From positions 1 through 50,867 of the forward strand of contig JAKQOG010000202.1 of assembly GCA_029565395.1 (NCBI GenBank): 50,867 nucleotides of DNA. The letters run 5' to 3'. Below, piece after piece: positions 16,522-25,978 of the stretch. The position numbers were made by a program, and so were the translations under genes. The notes beneath the pieces are model-generated. The model was not told the DNA's origin, ran no database searches, and saw only the letters and a list, made by a program, of their open reading frames with translations. How positions within the stretch are numbered: position 1 is the first letter of the stretch; each line of letters begins with the position of its first letter. This stretch comes from Candidatus Hydrogenedentota bacterium (GTDB lineage Bacteria > Hydrogenedentota > Hydrogenedentia > Hydrogenedentales > CAILVY01).

Positions 16522-19041
16522 ATGCGATCTATCCGCTTTATGTATGCACTTGGCGAAGTGTTGACCTTCGTGGCGGTGGCAGGATTTGTGAGCCTGCTGG
16601 TCATTTTGTTTCAGCGGGGTATCAAGGAGGATTATCTTCAGAACCAACTGATAGAACTTGAAAAAATGGATGTCCTCTTTTACACCTTTCTTGACGACAA
16701 TAAAAAAGCCTTTGAAGCGTTTTCGGCCTTGAGCGGTAAGGAATCCACCTCGACACTGATGACCGGGTTTTCCGATATTTATTATGTAAATGAATCGCTC
16801 ACGATAGCACGCATTCTAAAAAAATCGGATCGAAGCCATATTTTCACGGGACTGGATCTAAGCAGCAACAAGCTGGCCCTTTTCTTAAATAGCATAACCT
16901 CGCCCGCCCCGGAGTTTTCCTCGATGTACCGCTCCGCGGAAACAGAGGAGCTGAGCACGTATCTGGTGTTGAAAAGCGGGTCAGAGTGGCTGGTGGGCCG
17001 CATTGGCCTGGAGAATCTCCGCAGGAACCTCCAAAGTATCGCGGAATACATGCGCAGCATACTGATTGTGGCCAGCAAAGACGGTTATGTGCTCTCCAGT
17101 TCCTGGGATCCCCTCCCCTTTCAAGTGCTGCCGGAGGCGACGCAAGGCATGTTGACCATAAACGGGCAGCCCTATTTATTTTCCCGGAAGCACAGTGACA
17201 TTCTGGACAACGACATCGTTATCTTGACGCCACAGACGCTGATCGACAACATTTTGGGGAATGGACGCAACTTTTCCATCCTTTTTATCAGCGTGATTTT
17301 TACACTCTTGCTAATCAAGACCCTGTGGCAATCCCTGTTTTTTATCCGGCCCCTCACCCGATTCAGCGCGTTCATCAGCGCCTGGTCGCCGGACCGGGGG
17401 CTGAACGCGCCACCGGCGTATTCCCTTGCGTACACTGAACTCACCGTATTGAACGATACGTTTCAGGAAATGACCCAGCGCATCTCCACCATGTTCGAGA
17501 AGCTTAAGAGCAATGAGGCTTCGTTGCGTGACAGCGAGTCCCGGATGCGGGGTATTCTGGATTCTTTGAATACCGGCGTGTGCGCCGTGAGCAAGGATTC
17601 CTCCACCATCATCTATGCCAATCCGGCCATGGCGCAGATGCTCGGACGTCCCGTGGACCAGATCACCGGCCAGTATTGCAGGGACCTCCTGTGCATCAGC
17701 AGCACACCCTGTCCTTTCGAGGACGTCGAACAATCAGAGAATCCCATAGAAGGCGAACTGCGATCTCCGGACGATCAACGCATTCCCGTGCTCAAGAGCG
17801 TGTCCTTTGTGACCTTGGGAGGGCAAGAATGCATGCTGGAGAGCTTTATAGATTTGACCAGCCTGCGTGCCGCCGAGGAGGAGAAAGCCCGCCTGGAGGA
17901 ACAATTATTGCAAGCCCGGAAAATGGAGGCGATTGGGAAACTGGCGGGAGGAGTGGCGCACGACTTTAATAATTTGCTCCAGGCCATCAATGGCTATACC
18001 GACATGGCGCTGGGGGAACTGGATGAAAGTCATCCGGCCCATGTCTATTTGAAGGAAGTGGCGCAGGCGGGCACCCGCGCCGCCGATCTCGTGGCGCAGT
18101 TGCTCGCGTTCGGGCGGCGTCAAATCCTGCGCCCAGCATACCTGGACATCAATAACGTCATTTCGCACTTGCTCAAGATGTTGGGGCGGTTAATCGGCGA
18201 GGACATCCATCTGGAATTCCTTCCAGGAATTCCCATGGGCACGATTTGGGCGGATCGGGGAATGATCGAGCAAATCTTGATGAATTTGTGCATCAATGCA
18301 CGCGACGCCATGCCGAACGGTGGTTCTCTGACCATTGCCACGGGAAACCGGGAGTTCACCGAGGCGGATAGTGAAAAATACCCCTGGTCCGTTCCTGGCC
18401 GTTTCGTATTTGTATCCATCAAAGATTCCGGATGTGGCATGGACGCAGACACCTTGGAACACATCTTTGAGCCTTTCTTCACCACAAAGGAAATGGGCAA
18501 GGGCACGGGGCTTGGATTGGCCACGGTATACGGCATTGTGAGTCAGCATAACGGATTAATTCATGCCGAGAGCAGCCCCGGCCAAGGCACCCTGATCACG
18601 GTGTGTCTGCCAGAGCAGAACGCGCCGGAAAGGGCTCCGGAACACAAGGCGGAGACATCCCTTCCCGAAGGCAGGGAGACCATTCTTCTGGCAGAAGACA
18701 ATGAAAGCATACGATCGTTGACTGCCATGTTGTTGCGCAAGGCCGGCTATACCGTTTTGGAAGCATCCAACGGGATGGAAGCCCAAACCTTGTTTAAACA
18801 AAATGCCGATCAGATCGATCTGTTGCTGTTGGACGTAGTCATGCCGGAAATGAGCGGCCGTGCCGTGTATGAGAATGCCAAACAGATCAAGCCTTCCATC
18901 CGGGCATTGTTTGCCAGCGGTTTCAATGAAAATATCATCCATACGAATTATGTGCTGGATGAGGGTCTGCATTTCATCCAGAAGCCGTATGAGCGCGCAC
19001 AACTCCTGAGCCGCGTCCGTGAAGTGCTGGACGAGAAGTGA
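16522..19041 (+). CDS. Membrane hybrid histidine kinase with PAS and receiver domain
   Basis: The start is the ATG at 16522, with AAGGAG 11 bases upstream; a TTG at 16513 overlapping the previous stop is less likely. The 839-residue protein has a membrane helix (about 10-30), a periplasmic sensor region (about 31-248) without an obvious family, a second helix (about 250-275), a HAMP-like linker and a PAS domain (about 340-440). The HisKA dimerisation domain has the phospho-acceptor His480 in GGVAHDFNNLLQ. A HATPase domain follows, with NARDAM, DSGCGM and GTGLGLATVYGIV boxes, and a C-terminal receiver has phospho-acceptor Asp771 in LLLLDVVMPEMSG. All catalytic motifs look intact. No DNA-binding response regulator is adjacent, so the output partner is unknown. 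Confidence 0.92.
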   Translation: MRSIRFMYALGEVLTFVAVAGFVSLLVILFQRGIKEDYLQNQLIELEKMDVLFYTFLDDNKKAFEAFSALSGKESTSTLMTGFSDIYYVNESLTIARILKKSDRSHIFTGLDLSSNKLALFLNSITSPAPEFSSMYRSAETEELSTYLVLKSGSEWLVGRIGLENLRRNLQSIAEYMRSILIVASKDGYVLSSSWDPLPFQVLPEATQGMLTINGQPYLFSRKHSDILDNDIVILTPQTLIDNILGNGRNFSILFISVIFTLLLIKTLWQSLFFIRPLTRFSAFISAWSPDRGLNAPPAYSLAYTELTVLNDTFQEMTQRISTMFEKLKSNEASLRDSESRMRGILDSLNTGVCAVSKDSSTIIYANPAMAQMLGRPVDQITGQYCRDLLCISSTPCPFEDVEQSENPIEGELRSPDDQRIPVLKSVSFVTLGGQECMLESFIDLTSLRAAEEEKARLEEQLLQARKMEAIGKLAGGVAHDFNNLLQAINGYTDMALGELDESHPAHVYLKEVAQAGTRAADLVAQLLAFGRRQILRPAYLDINNVISHLLKMLGRLIGEDIHLEFLPGIPMGTIWADRGMIEQILMNLCINARDAMPNGGSLTIATGNREFTEADSEKYPWSVPGRFVFVSIKDSGCGMDADTLEHIFEPFFTTKEMGKGTGLGLATVYGIVSQHNGLIHAESSPGQGTLITVCLPEQNAPERAPEHKAETSLPEGRETILLAEDNESIRSLTAMLLRKAGYTVLEASNGMEAQTLFKQNADQIDLLLLDVVMPEMSGRAVYENAKQIKPSIRALFASGFNENIIHTNYVLDEGLHFIQKPYERAQLLSRVREVLDEK

Positions 19042-19166
19042 AGTAAACCACTGGCGCCCGGCGCCTCGCATTCACCCGGGGGCATTTCATCCGTATGGGG
19101 CAAGTATGGTAGGCTACCCTTGCAGACCGCCGGGAAATCAACACGGCGGCGGCATAAGGAAAGAGC

Positions 19167-20408
19167 ATGACACGAAAGAGAAAAACAGCCCGCCCTCAAA
19201 CGAGTACGGGGCATAATTTATTGATAGACGCGGGATTTTCCACGCGGGCGGTGCATGCCGGCGAAGACCGGTTGCGCTACGCGGATTCGATCACCACGCC
19301 GATTGTGCAAACATCCACCTATGCGTTTAAAAACAGCAAGGACGTGGAAGACTACACGAAACACAAGAAAGCGCGGTTTGAATACGGGCGCTATGGCAAC
19401 CCGACGGAACAGGTGGCGGCGCGGCGGCTTGCGGCATTGACCGGCGCGGAAGATTGCGTGGTGTTCAGTTCGGGGATGAGCGCTATCATTACAACCATCC
19501 TGGCGTTTGTGCGGAGCAACGACCATATCGTGATTACGGATGACGCCTACAAAAAGACGCTGGAATTTTGCAGCCGTTATCTCTTGCGTTTCGGGGTGGA
19601 CTGCACCATCGTGCCGTTCGGAGATTACGAAGCCATTGACAAGGCCATCCGCCCGAACACGCGCTTTATCTTCTCCGAATCGCCTACCAATCCCTATCTG
19701 AATATTTTCGATTTGAACGTCCTCAAGAAGATCGCGAAGAAACATAACGTGCTCACCATGATCGACGCCACGTTTAGCACGCCGATTAATCAGCGTCCGC
19801 TGGAATGGGGAGTGGATCTTGAACTCCACAGTTGCACGAAGTACCTCGCGGGGCATAACGACATCCTCGCGGGGGCGGTGATGGGCCGGAAGGAACTGGT
19901 GGATCAGATTCGCGCGTTGCACAAGGCCATTGGCGGGGTAATTGATCCACATTGCTGTTATTTGTTGCTGCGCGGGCTGAAAACCTTTCCGCTCCGGATG
20001 AAGGTCCATAACGAAACCGCCATGGCAGTGGCGGAGTTCCTGGAGAAACATCCGCTGATTCAACGGGTGTATTATCCGGGCCTCAAGAGCCACCCCCATT
20101 ATAAAATCGCAAAACAGCAAATGACGGGGTTCGGCGGGGTGGTCAGCTTTGACATCAAGGGCACGCTCAACAATGCGAAACGGTTTCTGGATAATCTGAA
20201 GCTCTGCTATATCGCCCCCAGCCTCGGCGGTGTGGAAACGTTGATCACTCATCCGGCGACGGTTTCGTATTATGACATCTCGCGCAAGGAGCGTTATGCC
20301 TTGGGCATTACGGACACGTTGATTCGCCTGGCGGTCGGCATAGAAAACAAGGACGACATCATTGCCGATCTTGATCAGGCGCTCCGGAAAAGTATCCGGC
20401 GGAAATAA
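19167..20408 (+). CDS. Cystathionine gamma-synthase / beta-lyase family PLP enzyme
   Basis: This 413-residue protein belongs to the Cys/Met metabolism PLP enzymes. Visible signatures are STRAVHAGE near the N-terminus, YGRYGNPT at 73-80 (phosphate-binding YGR), SSGMSAI at 101-107, SESPTNPYL at 170-178 and the Schiff-base lysine Lys225 in SCTKYLAGHND. It should catalyse gamma-replacement or elimination in transsulfuration. Synthase, lyase and O-acetylhomoserine sulfhydrylase are hard to tell apart by eye. The extra ~20 residues at the N-terminus are basic. The next gene starts 15 bases downstream on the same strand, so the two are probably co-transcribed. Confidence 0.85.
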   Translation: MTRKRKTARPQTSTGHNLLIDAGFSTRAVHAGEDRLRYADSITTPIVQTSTYAFKNSKDVEDYTKHKKARFEYGRYGNPTEQVAARRLAALTGAEDCVVFSSGMSAIITTILAFVRSNDHIVITDDAYKKTLEFCSRYLLRFGVDCTIVPFGDYEAIDKAIRPNTRFIFSESPTNPYLNIFDLNVLKKIAKKHNVLTMIDATFSTPINQRPLEWGVDLELHSCTKYLAGHNDILAGAVMGRKELVDQIRALHKAIGGVIDPHCCYLLLRGLKTFPLRMKVHNETAMAVAEFLEKHPLIQRVYYPGLKSHPHYKIAKQQMTGFGGVVSFDIKGTLNNAKRFLDNLKLCYIAPSLGGVETLITHPATVSYYDISRKERYALGITDTLIRLAVGIENKDDIIADLDQALRKSIRRK

Positions 20409-20423
20409 TGGCGCGCGGGTTCC

Positions 20424-21734
20424 ATGGCGCATCAGACCCTCAAAAACAGCTATGAACACCTGGTGGATCGGATAAACAGGTTTCCACAGGGTGCGCCGCC
20501 GTCCGAACTCCTGTTCAAAATCCTGAAGATGTTGTTCAGCGAGCGCGAGGCGGAATTGGTGTCGCTGATGCCTATCAAGCCGTTCTCCGCCGAAAAAGCC
20601 GCGGCAATCTGGAACATGGGGCTGGCGGAAGCCCAAAAAACGCTTGATGCGCTGGCGGATCGCGGCATCCTCGTGGATATCCTTGATGAAGAGGGGAGCG
20701 TGACCTATTGCCTGCCGCCTCCAATGGCGGGATTCTTCGAGTTTTCGATGATGCGCATCCGCGAGGATATCGACCAGAAACTGCTCGCGGAATTGTTTTA
20801 TCAATACCTTAACGTCGAGGAAGACTTTATCCGGGACTTATTCACCGAGGGGGAAACCCAACTGGGCCGTGTGCTCGTGAATGAACCCGCGCTGGCGGAA
20901 GAATATGCCGTGCAGGTGCTCGACTATGAACGCGCCACGGAAGTGATTAAAAATGCATCGCACATCGGGATTGGCGTGTGCTATTGCCGCCACAAGATGC
21001 ACCACCTCGACCGCGCCTGCAGCGCGCCGATGAATATCTGCATGTCGCTGAATACCACCGCCTCTTCGCTGACGCGGCACGGCATTGCCCGCGCCGTGGA
21101 AACGGCGGAATGCCTGGAACTGCTGCACCAGGCCTATGAACACAACCTCGTGCAGTTCGCAGAGAATATTCAGAAACAGCCAAACTTCATTTGTAACTGC
21201 TGCGGGTGCTGCTGCGAGGCCATGATTGCCCAACGGCGCTTCGGACGGCTCCACCCGGTCCATACCACCAATTTTATCCCGGATGTGGATGAATCCGCGT
21301 GCGGCGGCTGCGGGAAGTGCGTGACTATTTGCCCGGTGGAAGCGATGACCCTCGTTTCGGCCAATGATCCGCACAAACCGCGTATGCAAAAGGCCAAACT
21401 AAACGAAGACCAGTGCCTTGGATGCGGGGTGTGCGTGCGCAACTGTCCGAATGGCGCGATCACGCTTAAGCCACGTCCCGAGCGCGTGTTTACGCCCATA
21501 GATTCTGTACACCGGGTAGTTGTGATGGCCATCGAACGCGGCAAGCTCCAAGATCTGATTTTCGACAACCAAGTCGCCAAAAGCCACCGCGCGCTCGCCG
21601 CCGTGCTCGGCGTCATCCTCCGCCTGCCCCCCGTGCAACAAGCCCTCGCCCGCAACCAAATGAAATCCCGCTACCTCGAATCCTTCTTCTCCCGCTCAAA
21701 CAACACCGTCCGCCGTTATCTCGAGAGCATCTAA
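20424..21734 (+). CDS. Winged-helix plus two-[4Fe-4S] ferredoxin protein
   Basis: The protein has 436 residues. The N-terminal ~100 residues look like a winged helix (LLFKILKMLFSEREAELV, then ALADRGILVDIL). A middle region has a Cys set (C186, C188, C199, C206) and a striking CNCCGCCC run (C257-C264). A bacterial two-cluster ferredoxin follows, with C293-x2-C-x2-C-x3-CP and C331-x2-C-x2-C-x3-CP. The C-terminal ~90 residues are helical. The family is known from anaerobes as 4Fe-4S binding proteins of unsettled function. The Cys count suggests at least three clusters. Its position directly behind a cystathionine synthase-type gene hints at a role in sulfur amino acid metabolism; that is inference only. 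Confidence 0.8.
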   Translation: MAHQTLKNSYEHLVDRINRFPQGAPPSELLFKILKMLFSEREAELVSLMPIKPFSAEKAAAIWNMGLAEAQKTLDALADRGILVDILDEEGSVTYCLPPPMAGFFEFSMMRIREDIDQKLLAELFYQYLNVEEDFIRDLFTEGETQLGRVLVNEPALAEEYAVQVLDYERATEVIKNASHIGIGVCYCRHKMHHLDRACSAPMNICMSLNTTASSLTRHGIARAVETAECLELLHQAYEHNLVQFAENIQKQPNFICNCCGCCCEAMIAQRRFGRLHPVHTTNFIPDVDESACGGCGKCVTICPVEAMTLVSANDPHKPRMQKAKLNEDQCLGCGVCVRNCPNGAITLKPRPERVFTPIDSVHRVVVMAIERGKLQDLIFDNQVAKSHRALAAVLGVILRLPPVQQALARNQMKSRYLESFFSRSNNTVRRYLESI

Positions 21735-21781
21735 ACCGTACGGAGCATAAATAGATGTCGTGAATAAGGAGCCGGTGTATC

Positions 21782-22354
21782 CTATAACGGATCGGGCTCT
21801 TTCTCGCCGAATAACCGGTGATAGTCATTATGGAATCCTGCGGGCAGGTCTTTCTCGTATTGCCAATACGACACAATCTGCCGCACACGGCGAATATCAA
21901 TATGTCTTTCTGTAAGCATGAGCCGCATGAGTTCAAGTGTGGTGAGTGTCTGTATACTGAACGCTTCAGCGAGTGTCAGCATGTCCTGATCATCCGTGAC
22001 GAGTTGAACCTTCAATACATACGCCATAGCCAATGCGCGAATATCTACGGGCGAAACCCCCAGCCGTTCAGTACGCGCGTGATTCAAGATGAAATCAAAC
22101 ACCCGATTTATTTCCTGGCGCTGAACGCGGGAGACTAAACGCCGTTTCGAGCGATTAGCACAATATTCCGGTTCGCTGATCCAATGAAACTTGCTTCGTA
22201 GTCTTGGGCTTCTCTGAAACTCTTGATCCAATTCGGAAATGACTTCGAGACAGTATCGCACGGCACTGCCAAATTCTTGCCCCAATAAAGGATGGATACT
22301 TCGTGCCAGGCGGAAATAGCTGTTACTGTCCAGAAGGAGCGTAGTTCGGGCCAT
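21782..22354 (-). CDS. PIN-like protein paired with XRE–M78 protease
   Basis: The protein has 190 residues. The N-terminus TTLLLDSNSYFRLA and the later SPVDIRALAMAY and LVTDDQDMLTLAEAF segments show the PIN-fold acidic residues (Asp9, the Asp in SPVD, and the Asp-Asp of TDDQD), so it is a likely nuclease. Its ATG directly follows the stop of the upstream XRE–M78 gene with no gap, so the two form a unit. XRE proteins with an M78 peptidase (COG2856) are known partners of toxin-like genes. Toxin function is inferred. Confidence 0.7.
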   Translation of the reverse strand: MARTTLLLDSNSYFRLARSIHPLLGQEFGSAVRYCLEVISELDQEFQRSPRLRSKFHWISEPEYCANRSKRRLVSRVQRQEINRVFDFILNHARTERLGVSPVDIRALAMAYVLKVQLVTDDQDMLTLAEAFSIQTLTTLELMRLMLTERHIDIRRVRQIVSYWQYEKDLPAGFHNDYHRLFGEKEPDPL

Positions 22355-23482
22355 TTATTGCAGTTCCTCAAGGACTCCTTTGGCATCTAGAAGCGGGAGT
22401 TGAAGAAGCGTTTCCACATAACCCGTTGAAACGGCGGATTTGCGCATATAGTTCTTAAGTACATCAAAGAACGGACTGTGAAATTCTTCGCGCGCCACGG
22501 CGATATACTCTTTAGGGCTGGGTGGAATCCGGGTGAACAATCTCTCGCTTACCGTGGGGAATTTCTTGTTGAAATTTGTCGAAGCTGCATGAATAGCATG
22601 TCCCGCATCCACAGGTTTCATGCTGTGTTCATGGGCATAAGCATGGAGCGAAAAATTAACCGTTGTGGGTGAAATTCCGAACTCCGCGGCAATTTCCTTT
22701 ATGCGGGTTATACGCGCCCCTTCGCTGCGTCCGAGCCGTACCATGGCATAAGCCTTGGCCGCGCTTTCTTCGGGGAAGAGCAGGGCCTGTGCAAAGGCGT
22801 CTGCAAAATCTTCACCTTCATTTTCTCGAAGATCCGGCGTATGTACATGCCCCAATTCGTGCGCCATCCAGAATTTAAAATCGTGAATGTTGCTGTCCAG
22901 ATTGAGATACACCCATGTAGTCATTGATTCAGGAAGATAGATATGAAGGGCGTTCTCATGATGGTCCTTGTTTCCCCAGAGAACGGGGATTAGGACGGTG
23001 TGCAAAGAAGCGAACCGGTCCACAAAATCCCGAAAATGTATCGGGGCGTCCTGCGCCACGCCAATATCTTGGCGGATTTTCCTCACTACCCGCTGTATGT
23101 ACTGGTATTCGTTGGCCGGTTGAAGAAGTGTGGCTGGACGCACAAGGTTGTCAAAAGGAAGCAATGGAGCCAATGCGCTGAGTAACGTCCCCATATGCTT
23201 TGCCCGTTCGACATGTTTTTCGGTAGTTTTATGCCCGCCTTTGCGCCGAAATGCAATCACAGGTTCAAATGGGTCTGCTTCCTCAATCACCAGCCGCTTG
23301 AAATCCAATCCCAGAATCATACCCAGTTTGAGCAATTTATCGGGACGCGGAAAATCCTCTCCATTAAACCATTTTGTTACAGCGGTTCGGCTTACGTCTA
23401 TTTTGCCCGAAAGTTGTGCCTGATTAAGTCCGCGTTTTTGCATGGCATCACGGATTAAGCGAATGTTAAGTAGTTTTCCCAT
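22355..23482 (-). CDS. XRE regulator fused to M78 (ImmA/IrrE-type) metallopeptidase
   Basis: The 375-residue protein has an N-terminal helix-turn-helix (about 8-62: AMQKRGLNQAQLSGKIDVSRTAVTKWFNGEDFPR). A linker leads to an M78 zinc peptidase domain with HELGH at 208-212 and a downstream Glu-rich EGEDFADAFAQALLFPE segment that supplies the third ligand. The domain order matches antitoxin-like or repressor-cleaving proteins of the ImmA/IrrE group. The partner PIN gene follows immediately. A likely model is that it represses its own operon and that the peptidase part controls the repressor or the PIN protein; this is inferred. Confidence 0.85.
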   Translation of the reverse strand: MGKLLNIRLIRDAMQKRGLNQAQLSGKIDVSRTAVTKWFNGEDFPRPDKLLKLGMILGLDFKRLVIEEADPFEPVIAFRRKGGHKTTEKHVERAKHMGTLLSALAPLLPFDNLVRPATLLQPANEYQYIQRVVRKIRQDIGVAQDAPIHFRDFVDRFASLHTVLIPVLWGNKDHHENALHIYLPESMTTWVYLNLDSNIHDFKFWMAHELGHVHTPDLRENEGEDFADAFAQALLFPEESAAKAYAMVRLGRSEGARITRIKEIAAEFGISPTTVNFSLHAYAHEHSMKPVDAGHAIHAASTNFNKKFPTVSERLFTRIPPSPKEYIAVAREEFHSPFFDVLKNYMRKSAVSTGYVETLLQLPLLDAKGVLEELQ

Positions 23483-23555
23483 GGTTGAAGCCTATCACAG
23501 GTGTTAAGTTTTGTCAAGTGACCGTATCCGGCCACACGCTTAAACCCTTCAACAT

Positions 23556-25268
23556 TCACCACAGCCAGAAGTAAATGCCGGCGATGATGGCGAGGGTGAC
23601 GAGCCACCAGAGGGTGAGGTGGGCGTACCATTTCTGGCGTTCGCCCCCTGGAAGGCGGAGCATGGACCAATCCCAGTAGCCGCCGGAGGCGGTGCGGGCC
23701 ATGGGCATCAGCAATAGGAGGCTGAAACAAAAACCAGCGGCCACGAGTAAGGCAATGGCCACGGGACTTATCGCGCCGAGGTAAAAGAGAGGCACGGCAG
23801 CCAAAACCGTCAGAAGCCACGCTTTCCATGCGGGCCATTCGCTGGAAAACACGGCTATCATCACGATGGAGAGCAGGAATATGCTTCCGGCAAAGACCAA
23901 TGCGTTGGCAAGGTTGGCAGGCAAGAAACGTATCCCGTAGTCGGCCAGGATTTGTTTGGCGAAGGTGAAAGGCACGGTGGCGATGGCGAGCCAGAGGCAC
24001 ACGACGGCGCCGCGGCCGCGCGCGCCGCGCCACAAGGCCCCGGCGATGAATACGGTAACGACGGGGGCGGCCATGGGCGCCCAGAGATCCTGGCAATAGC
24101 GGAAGATGTTTTCCCAGTGCATCACAATGGGGGCGAAAAGCGCTCCGGCCAACAGCCCGATGCCGCCGGCCCAGCGCCCAAAGCCGACCAGTTGTTTGTC
24201 GGACCAGTCTTTTCCTTTCCAGGGGCGGAAGATGTCGAGGGTGACAATGGTCGAGATGGAATTGACGAGACCGGCTATGGTGGACATGATGGCGGCAAGG
24301 ATGGCGGCGGCCACGAGGCCGCGGAAGCCCGTGGGCACGACGGCGGCCACAATGCCGGGATAGGCTGCATTGGGATCGCTCAGATCGGGGTTTATGACGC
24401 GGTAGATCAAGCCGGGGAAACAGGTGGCGAGGGGCAGGGCGAGTTGGAGCGCGCCCGCGAAGAGAATGCCCATCTTGGCATCCCATTCGCTGCGTGCGGC
24501 AAGGCATCGCTGGTTGATGTACTGGTTGGTGGCGTAGTACCAGACATTGGTGGAGAGACCGAGGATGAGCAGGGCGGTCCAGGGGACGTCGGGATGGTCC
24601 GCCGGGGCGATAAGATGGGCGCGCTGACCTTCGCCGAGGACCGCCGCGAAGTCCCATCCGATCTGATGCATGCCCGCGAAGAATATATAGAGCCCGCCGC
24701 CGAGCAGGAGAATGCATTGAAAGAAATTGGTCCAGGCGACGGAGATCAGTCCGCCGTAGATGGTGTAGGCGCCGGTGGCGATGGCGAGAATCCACACCGC
24801 GGCTACGCGGTTGACGCCCCACATCTTTTCGAGAGCGAATCCACCGGTGTAAAAAACCAAGGCAAAATTGGCGAAGACATAGCTGCCGACGCTGAGATAC
24901 GCGTAGAGGGTGCGGGCATCGGGGCCGAAACGGCGTTCGAGATATTCAGGCATGGTGCTGACGCGATTGCGAAAATAGAGCGGGATGAAAATCCACAGCA
25001 TGACGCTGAGCGCGGGAAAGACCAGCCATTCCCAGTTCGCCACGGGCAGGCCGATTTGATAGGCGTAGCCGACCTCGCCGACGAATTGCTCCGAACTGAT
25101 GCCCGCCGCCACAATCGAAGCGCCCATGGCATACCAGGGCAGAGTGTTGCCCGCGAGGAAATAGTCACTGACGGTGTTCTTTTCGCGCCGCGCCGCAATG
25201 AAGCCGATGGCGGTCACCACGACGAAGTATGCCACGAACACGATCAGGTCGAGCGTGTTAAACATCAC
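23556..25268 (-). CDS. Sodium/solute symporter (SSS family)
   Basis: The 570-residue membrane protein has about 13-14 hydrophobic helices. Family hallmarks include FLAGNTLPWYAMGASIVAAGISSEQFVGEVGYAYQ near the N-terminus and MSTIAGLVNSISTIVTLDIFRPW in the middle, with small-residue and Ser/Thr-rich sodium-site helices. It resembles the SglT-like sugar branch more than PutP, so the substrate could be a sugar or organic acid. Its start overlaps the stop of the SGNH hydrolase gene (ATGA at 25265-25268), so the two are coupled, which suggests uptake of a product released by that hydrolase. Confidence 0.9.
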   Translation of the reverse strand: MMFNTLDLIVFVAYFVVVTAIGFIAARREKNTVSDYFLAGNTLPWYAMGASIVAAGISSEQFVGEVGYAYQIGLPVANWEWLVFPALSVMLWIFIPLYFRNRVSTMPEYLERRFGPDARTLYAYLSVGSYVFANFALVFYTGGFALEKMWGVNRVAAVWILAIATGAYTIYGGLISVAWTNFFQCILLLGGGLYIFFAGMHQIGWDFAAVLGEGQRAHLIAPADHPDVPWTALLILGLSTNVWYYATNQYINQRCLAARSEWDAKMGILFAGALQLALPLATCFPGLIYRVINPDLSDPNAAYPGIVAAVVPTGFRGLVAAAILAAIMSTIAGLVNSISTIVTLDIFRPWKGKDWSDKQLVGFGRWAGGIGLLAGALFAPIVMHWENIFRYCQDLWAPMAAPVVTVFIAGALWRGARGRGAVVCLWLAIATVPFTFAKQILADYGIRFLPANLANALVFAGSIFLLSIVMIAVFSSEWPAWKAWLLTVLAAVPLFYLGAISPVAIALLVAAGFCFSLLLLMPMARTASGGYWDWSMLRLPGGERQKWYAHLTLWWLVTLAIIAGIYFWLW

Positions 25269-25969
25269 TTCTTTTCCGGGCCGGGTTTATTCTCTGTTAA
25301 CAGTGGCGCGATGATCTTGTTCCATTCCGCATAGCCGTTGTCGTTCAGATGGAGGCCGTCGTCCAGGAACAGTTCCTTTTTCGGGAGGCCATCTTTACCG
25401 AGCAGGACTTTTCCGCAATCCACGTAGGTGATAAAGGGATTTTGAGTGGCATATTGCTGGAAGAGGGCATTGGTTTCCTTGGCCTTGTCCCACAATGCCC
25501 AGCGGGCCGTGCCGGGTTTTATGCCAATGAGCAGGATGCGGGTTTTGGGCAAATGCACATGCACCCCCTCCATCACCTCCTTGAAGTCGTTAAAAACGGT
25601 TTGTACCGTGGCGCCGTGGGCCAAATCGTTATCGCCGGTATATATCACAATGAGGCGGGGCGCATACGGGAAAATGACACGCGGCATATAATGCTTCAAG
25701 TCCGCATACGTGGAGCCGCCGAAGCCGCGATTGAACACGGGAAGCCCTGGGAATGACTGCTCGACCTTCCACATACGGATGGTGGAACTTCCGGTAAAGA
25801 GGATTCCATCCTTGGGGGGTGGATTTTCTTTATCCTTTGCCTCGAAGCGTTGGATGTCCGATTCGAAGCGTTGCGGGGGCTTTTCCTCTGCCGCACAGGC
25901 CAACAACGGGGCTAACAGAAGTAAAAAAAGGATAGAGGTTGTGGTTAACATAACGATTGTAATACGCAT
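25265..25969 (-). CDS. Secreted SGNH/GDSL hydrolase
   Basis: The 234-residue protein has a signal peptide (about 1-26, ending LACAAE). The SGNH blocks are visible: FTGSSTIRMW (nucleophile Ser), NRGFGGSTY (Gly), YTGDNDL (Asn) and FLDDGLHLNDNG (Asp-x-x-His dyad). It should be an acyl-ester hydrolase or carbohydrate esterase acting outside the cytoplasm. GGAGG lies only 3 bases ahead of the first ATG, so the Met at codon 7 may be the true start. It lies nine bases after a lipoprotein gene and overlaps the symporter gene. Confidence 0.85.
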   Translation of the reverse strand: MRITIVMLTTTSILFLLLLAPLLACAAEEKPPQRFESDIQRFEAKDKENPPPKDGILFTGSSTIRMWKVEQSFPGLPVFNRGFGGSTYADLKHYMPRVIFPYAPRLIVIYTGDNDLAHGATVQTVFNDFKEVMEGVHVHLPKTRILLIGIKPGTARWALWDKAKETNALFQQYATQNPFITYVDCGKVLLGKDGLPKKELFLDDGLHLNDNGYAEWNKIIAPLLTENKPGPEKK

Positions 25970-25978
25970 ATGCCTCCG

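Noticed and set aside
19218..20804. 528-codon open frame on the minus strand
   Set aside because: It is antisense to the clearly functional cystathionine enzyme and Fe–S genes. Its composition (His/Arg-rich, no domain) is that of a codon-bias shadow.
23455..25334. Long open frames overlapping the symporter gene on both strands
   Set aside because: They are Arg/Pro/His-rich or Gly/Asp-rich with no family signature; the symporter frame has clear membrane helices and family motifs.
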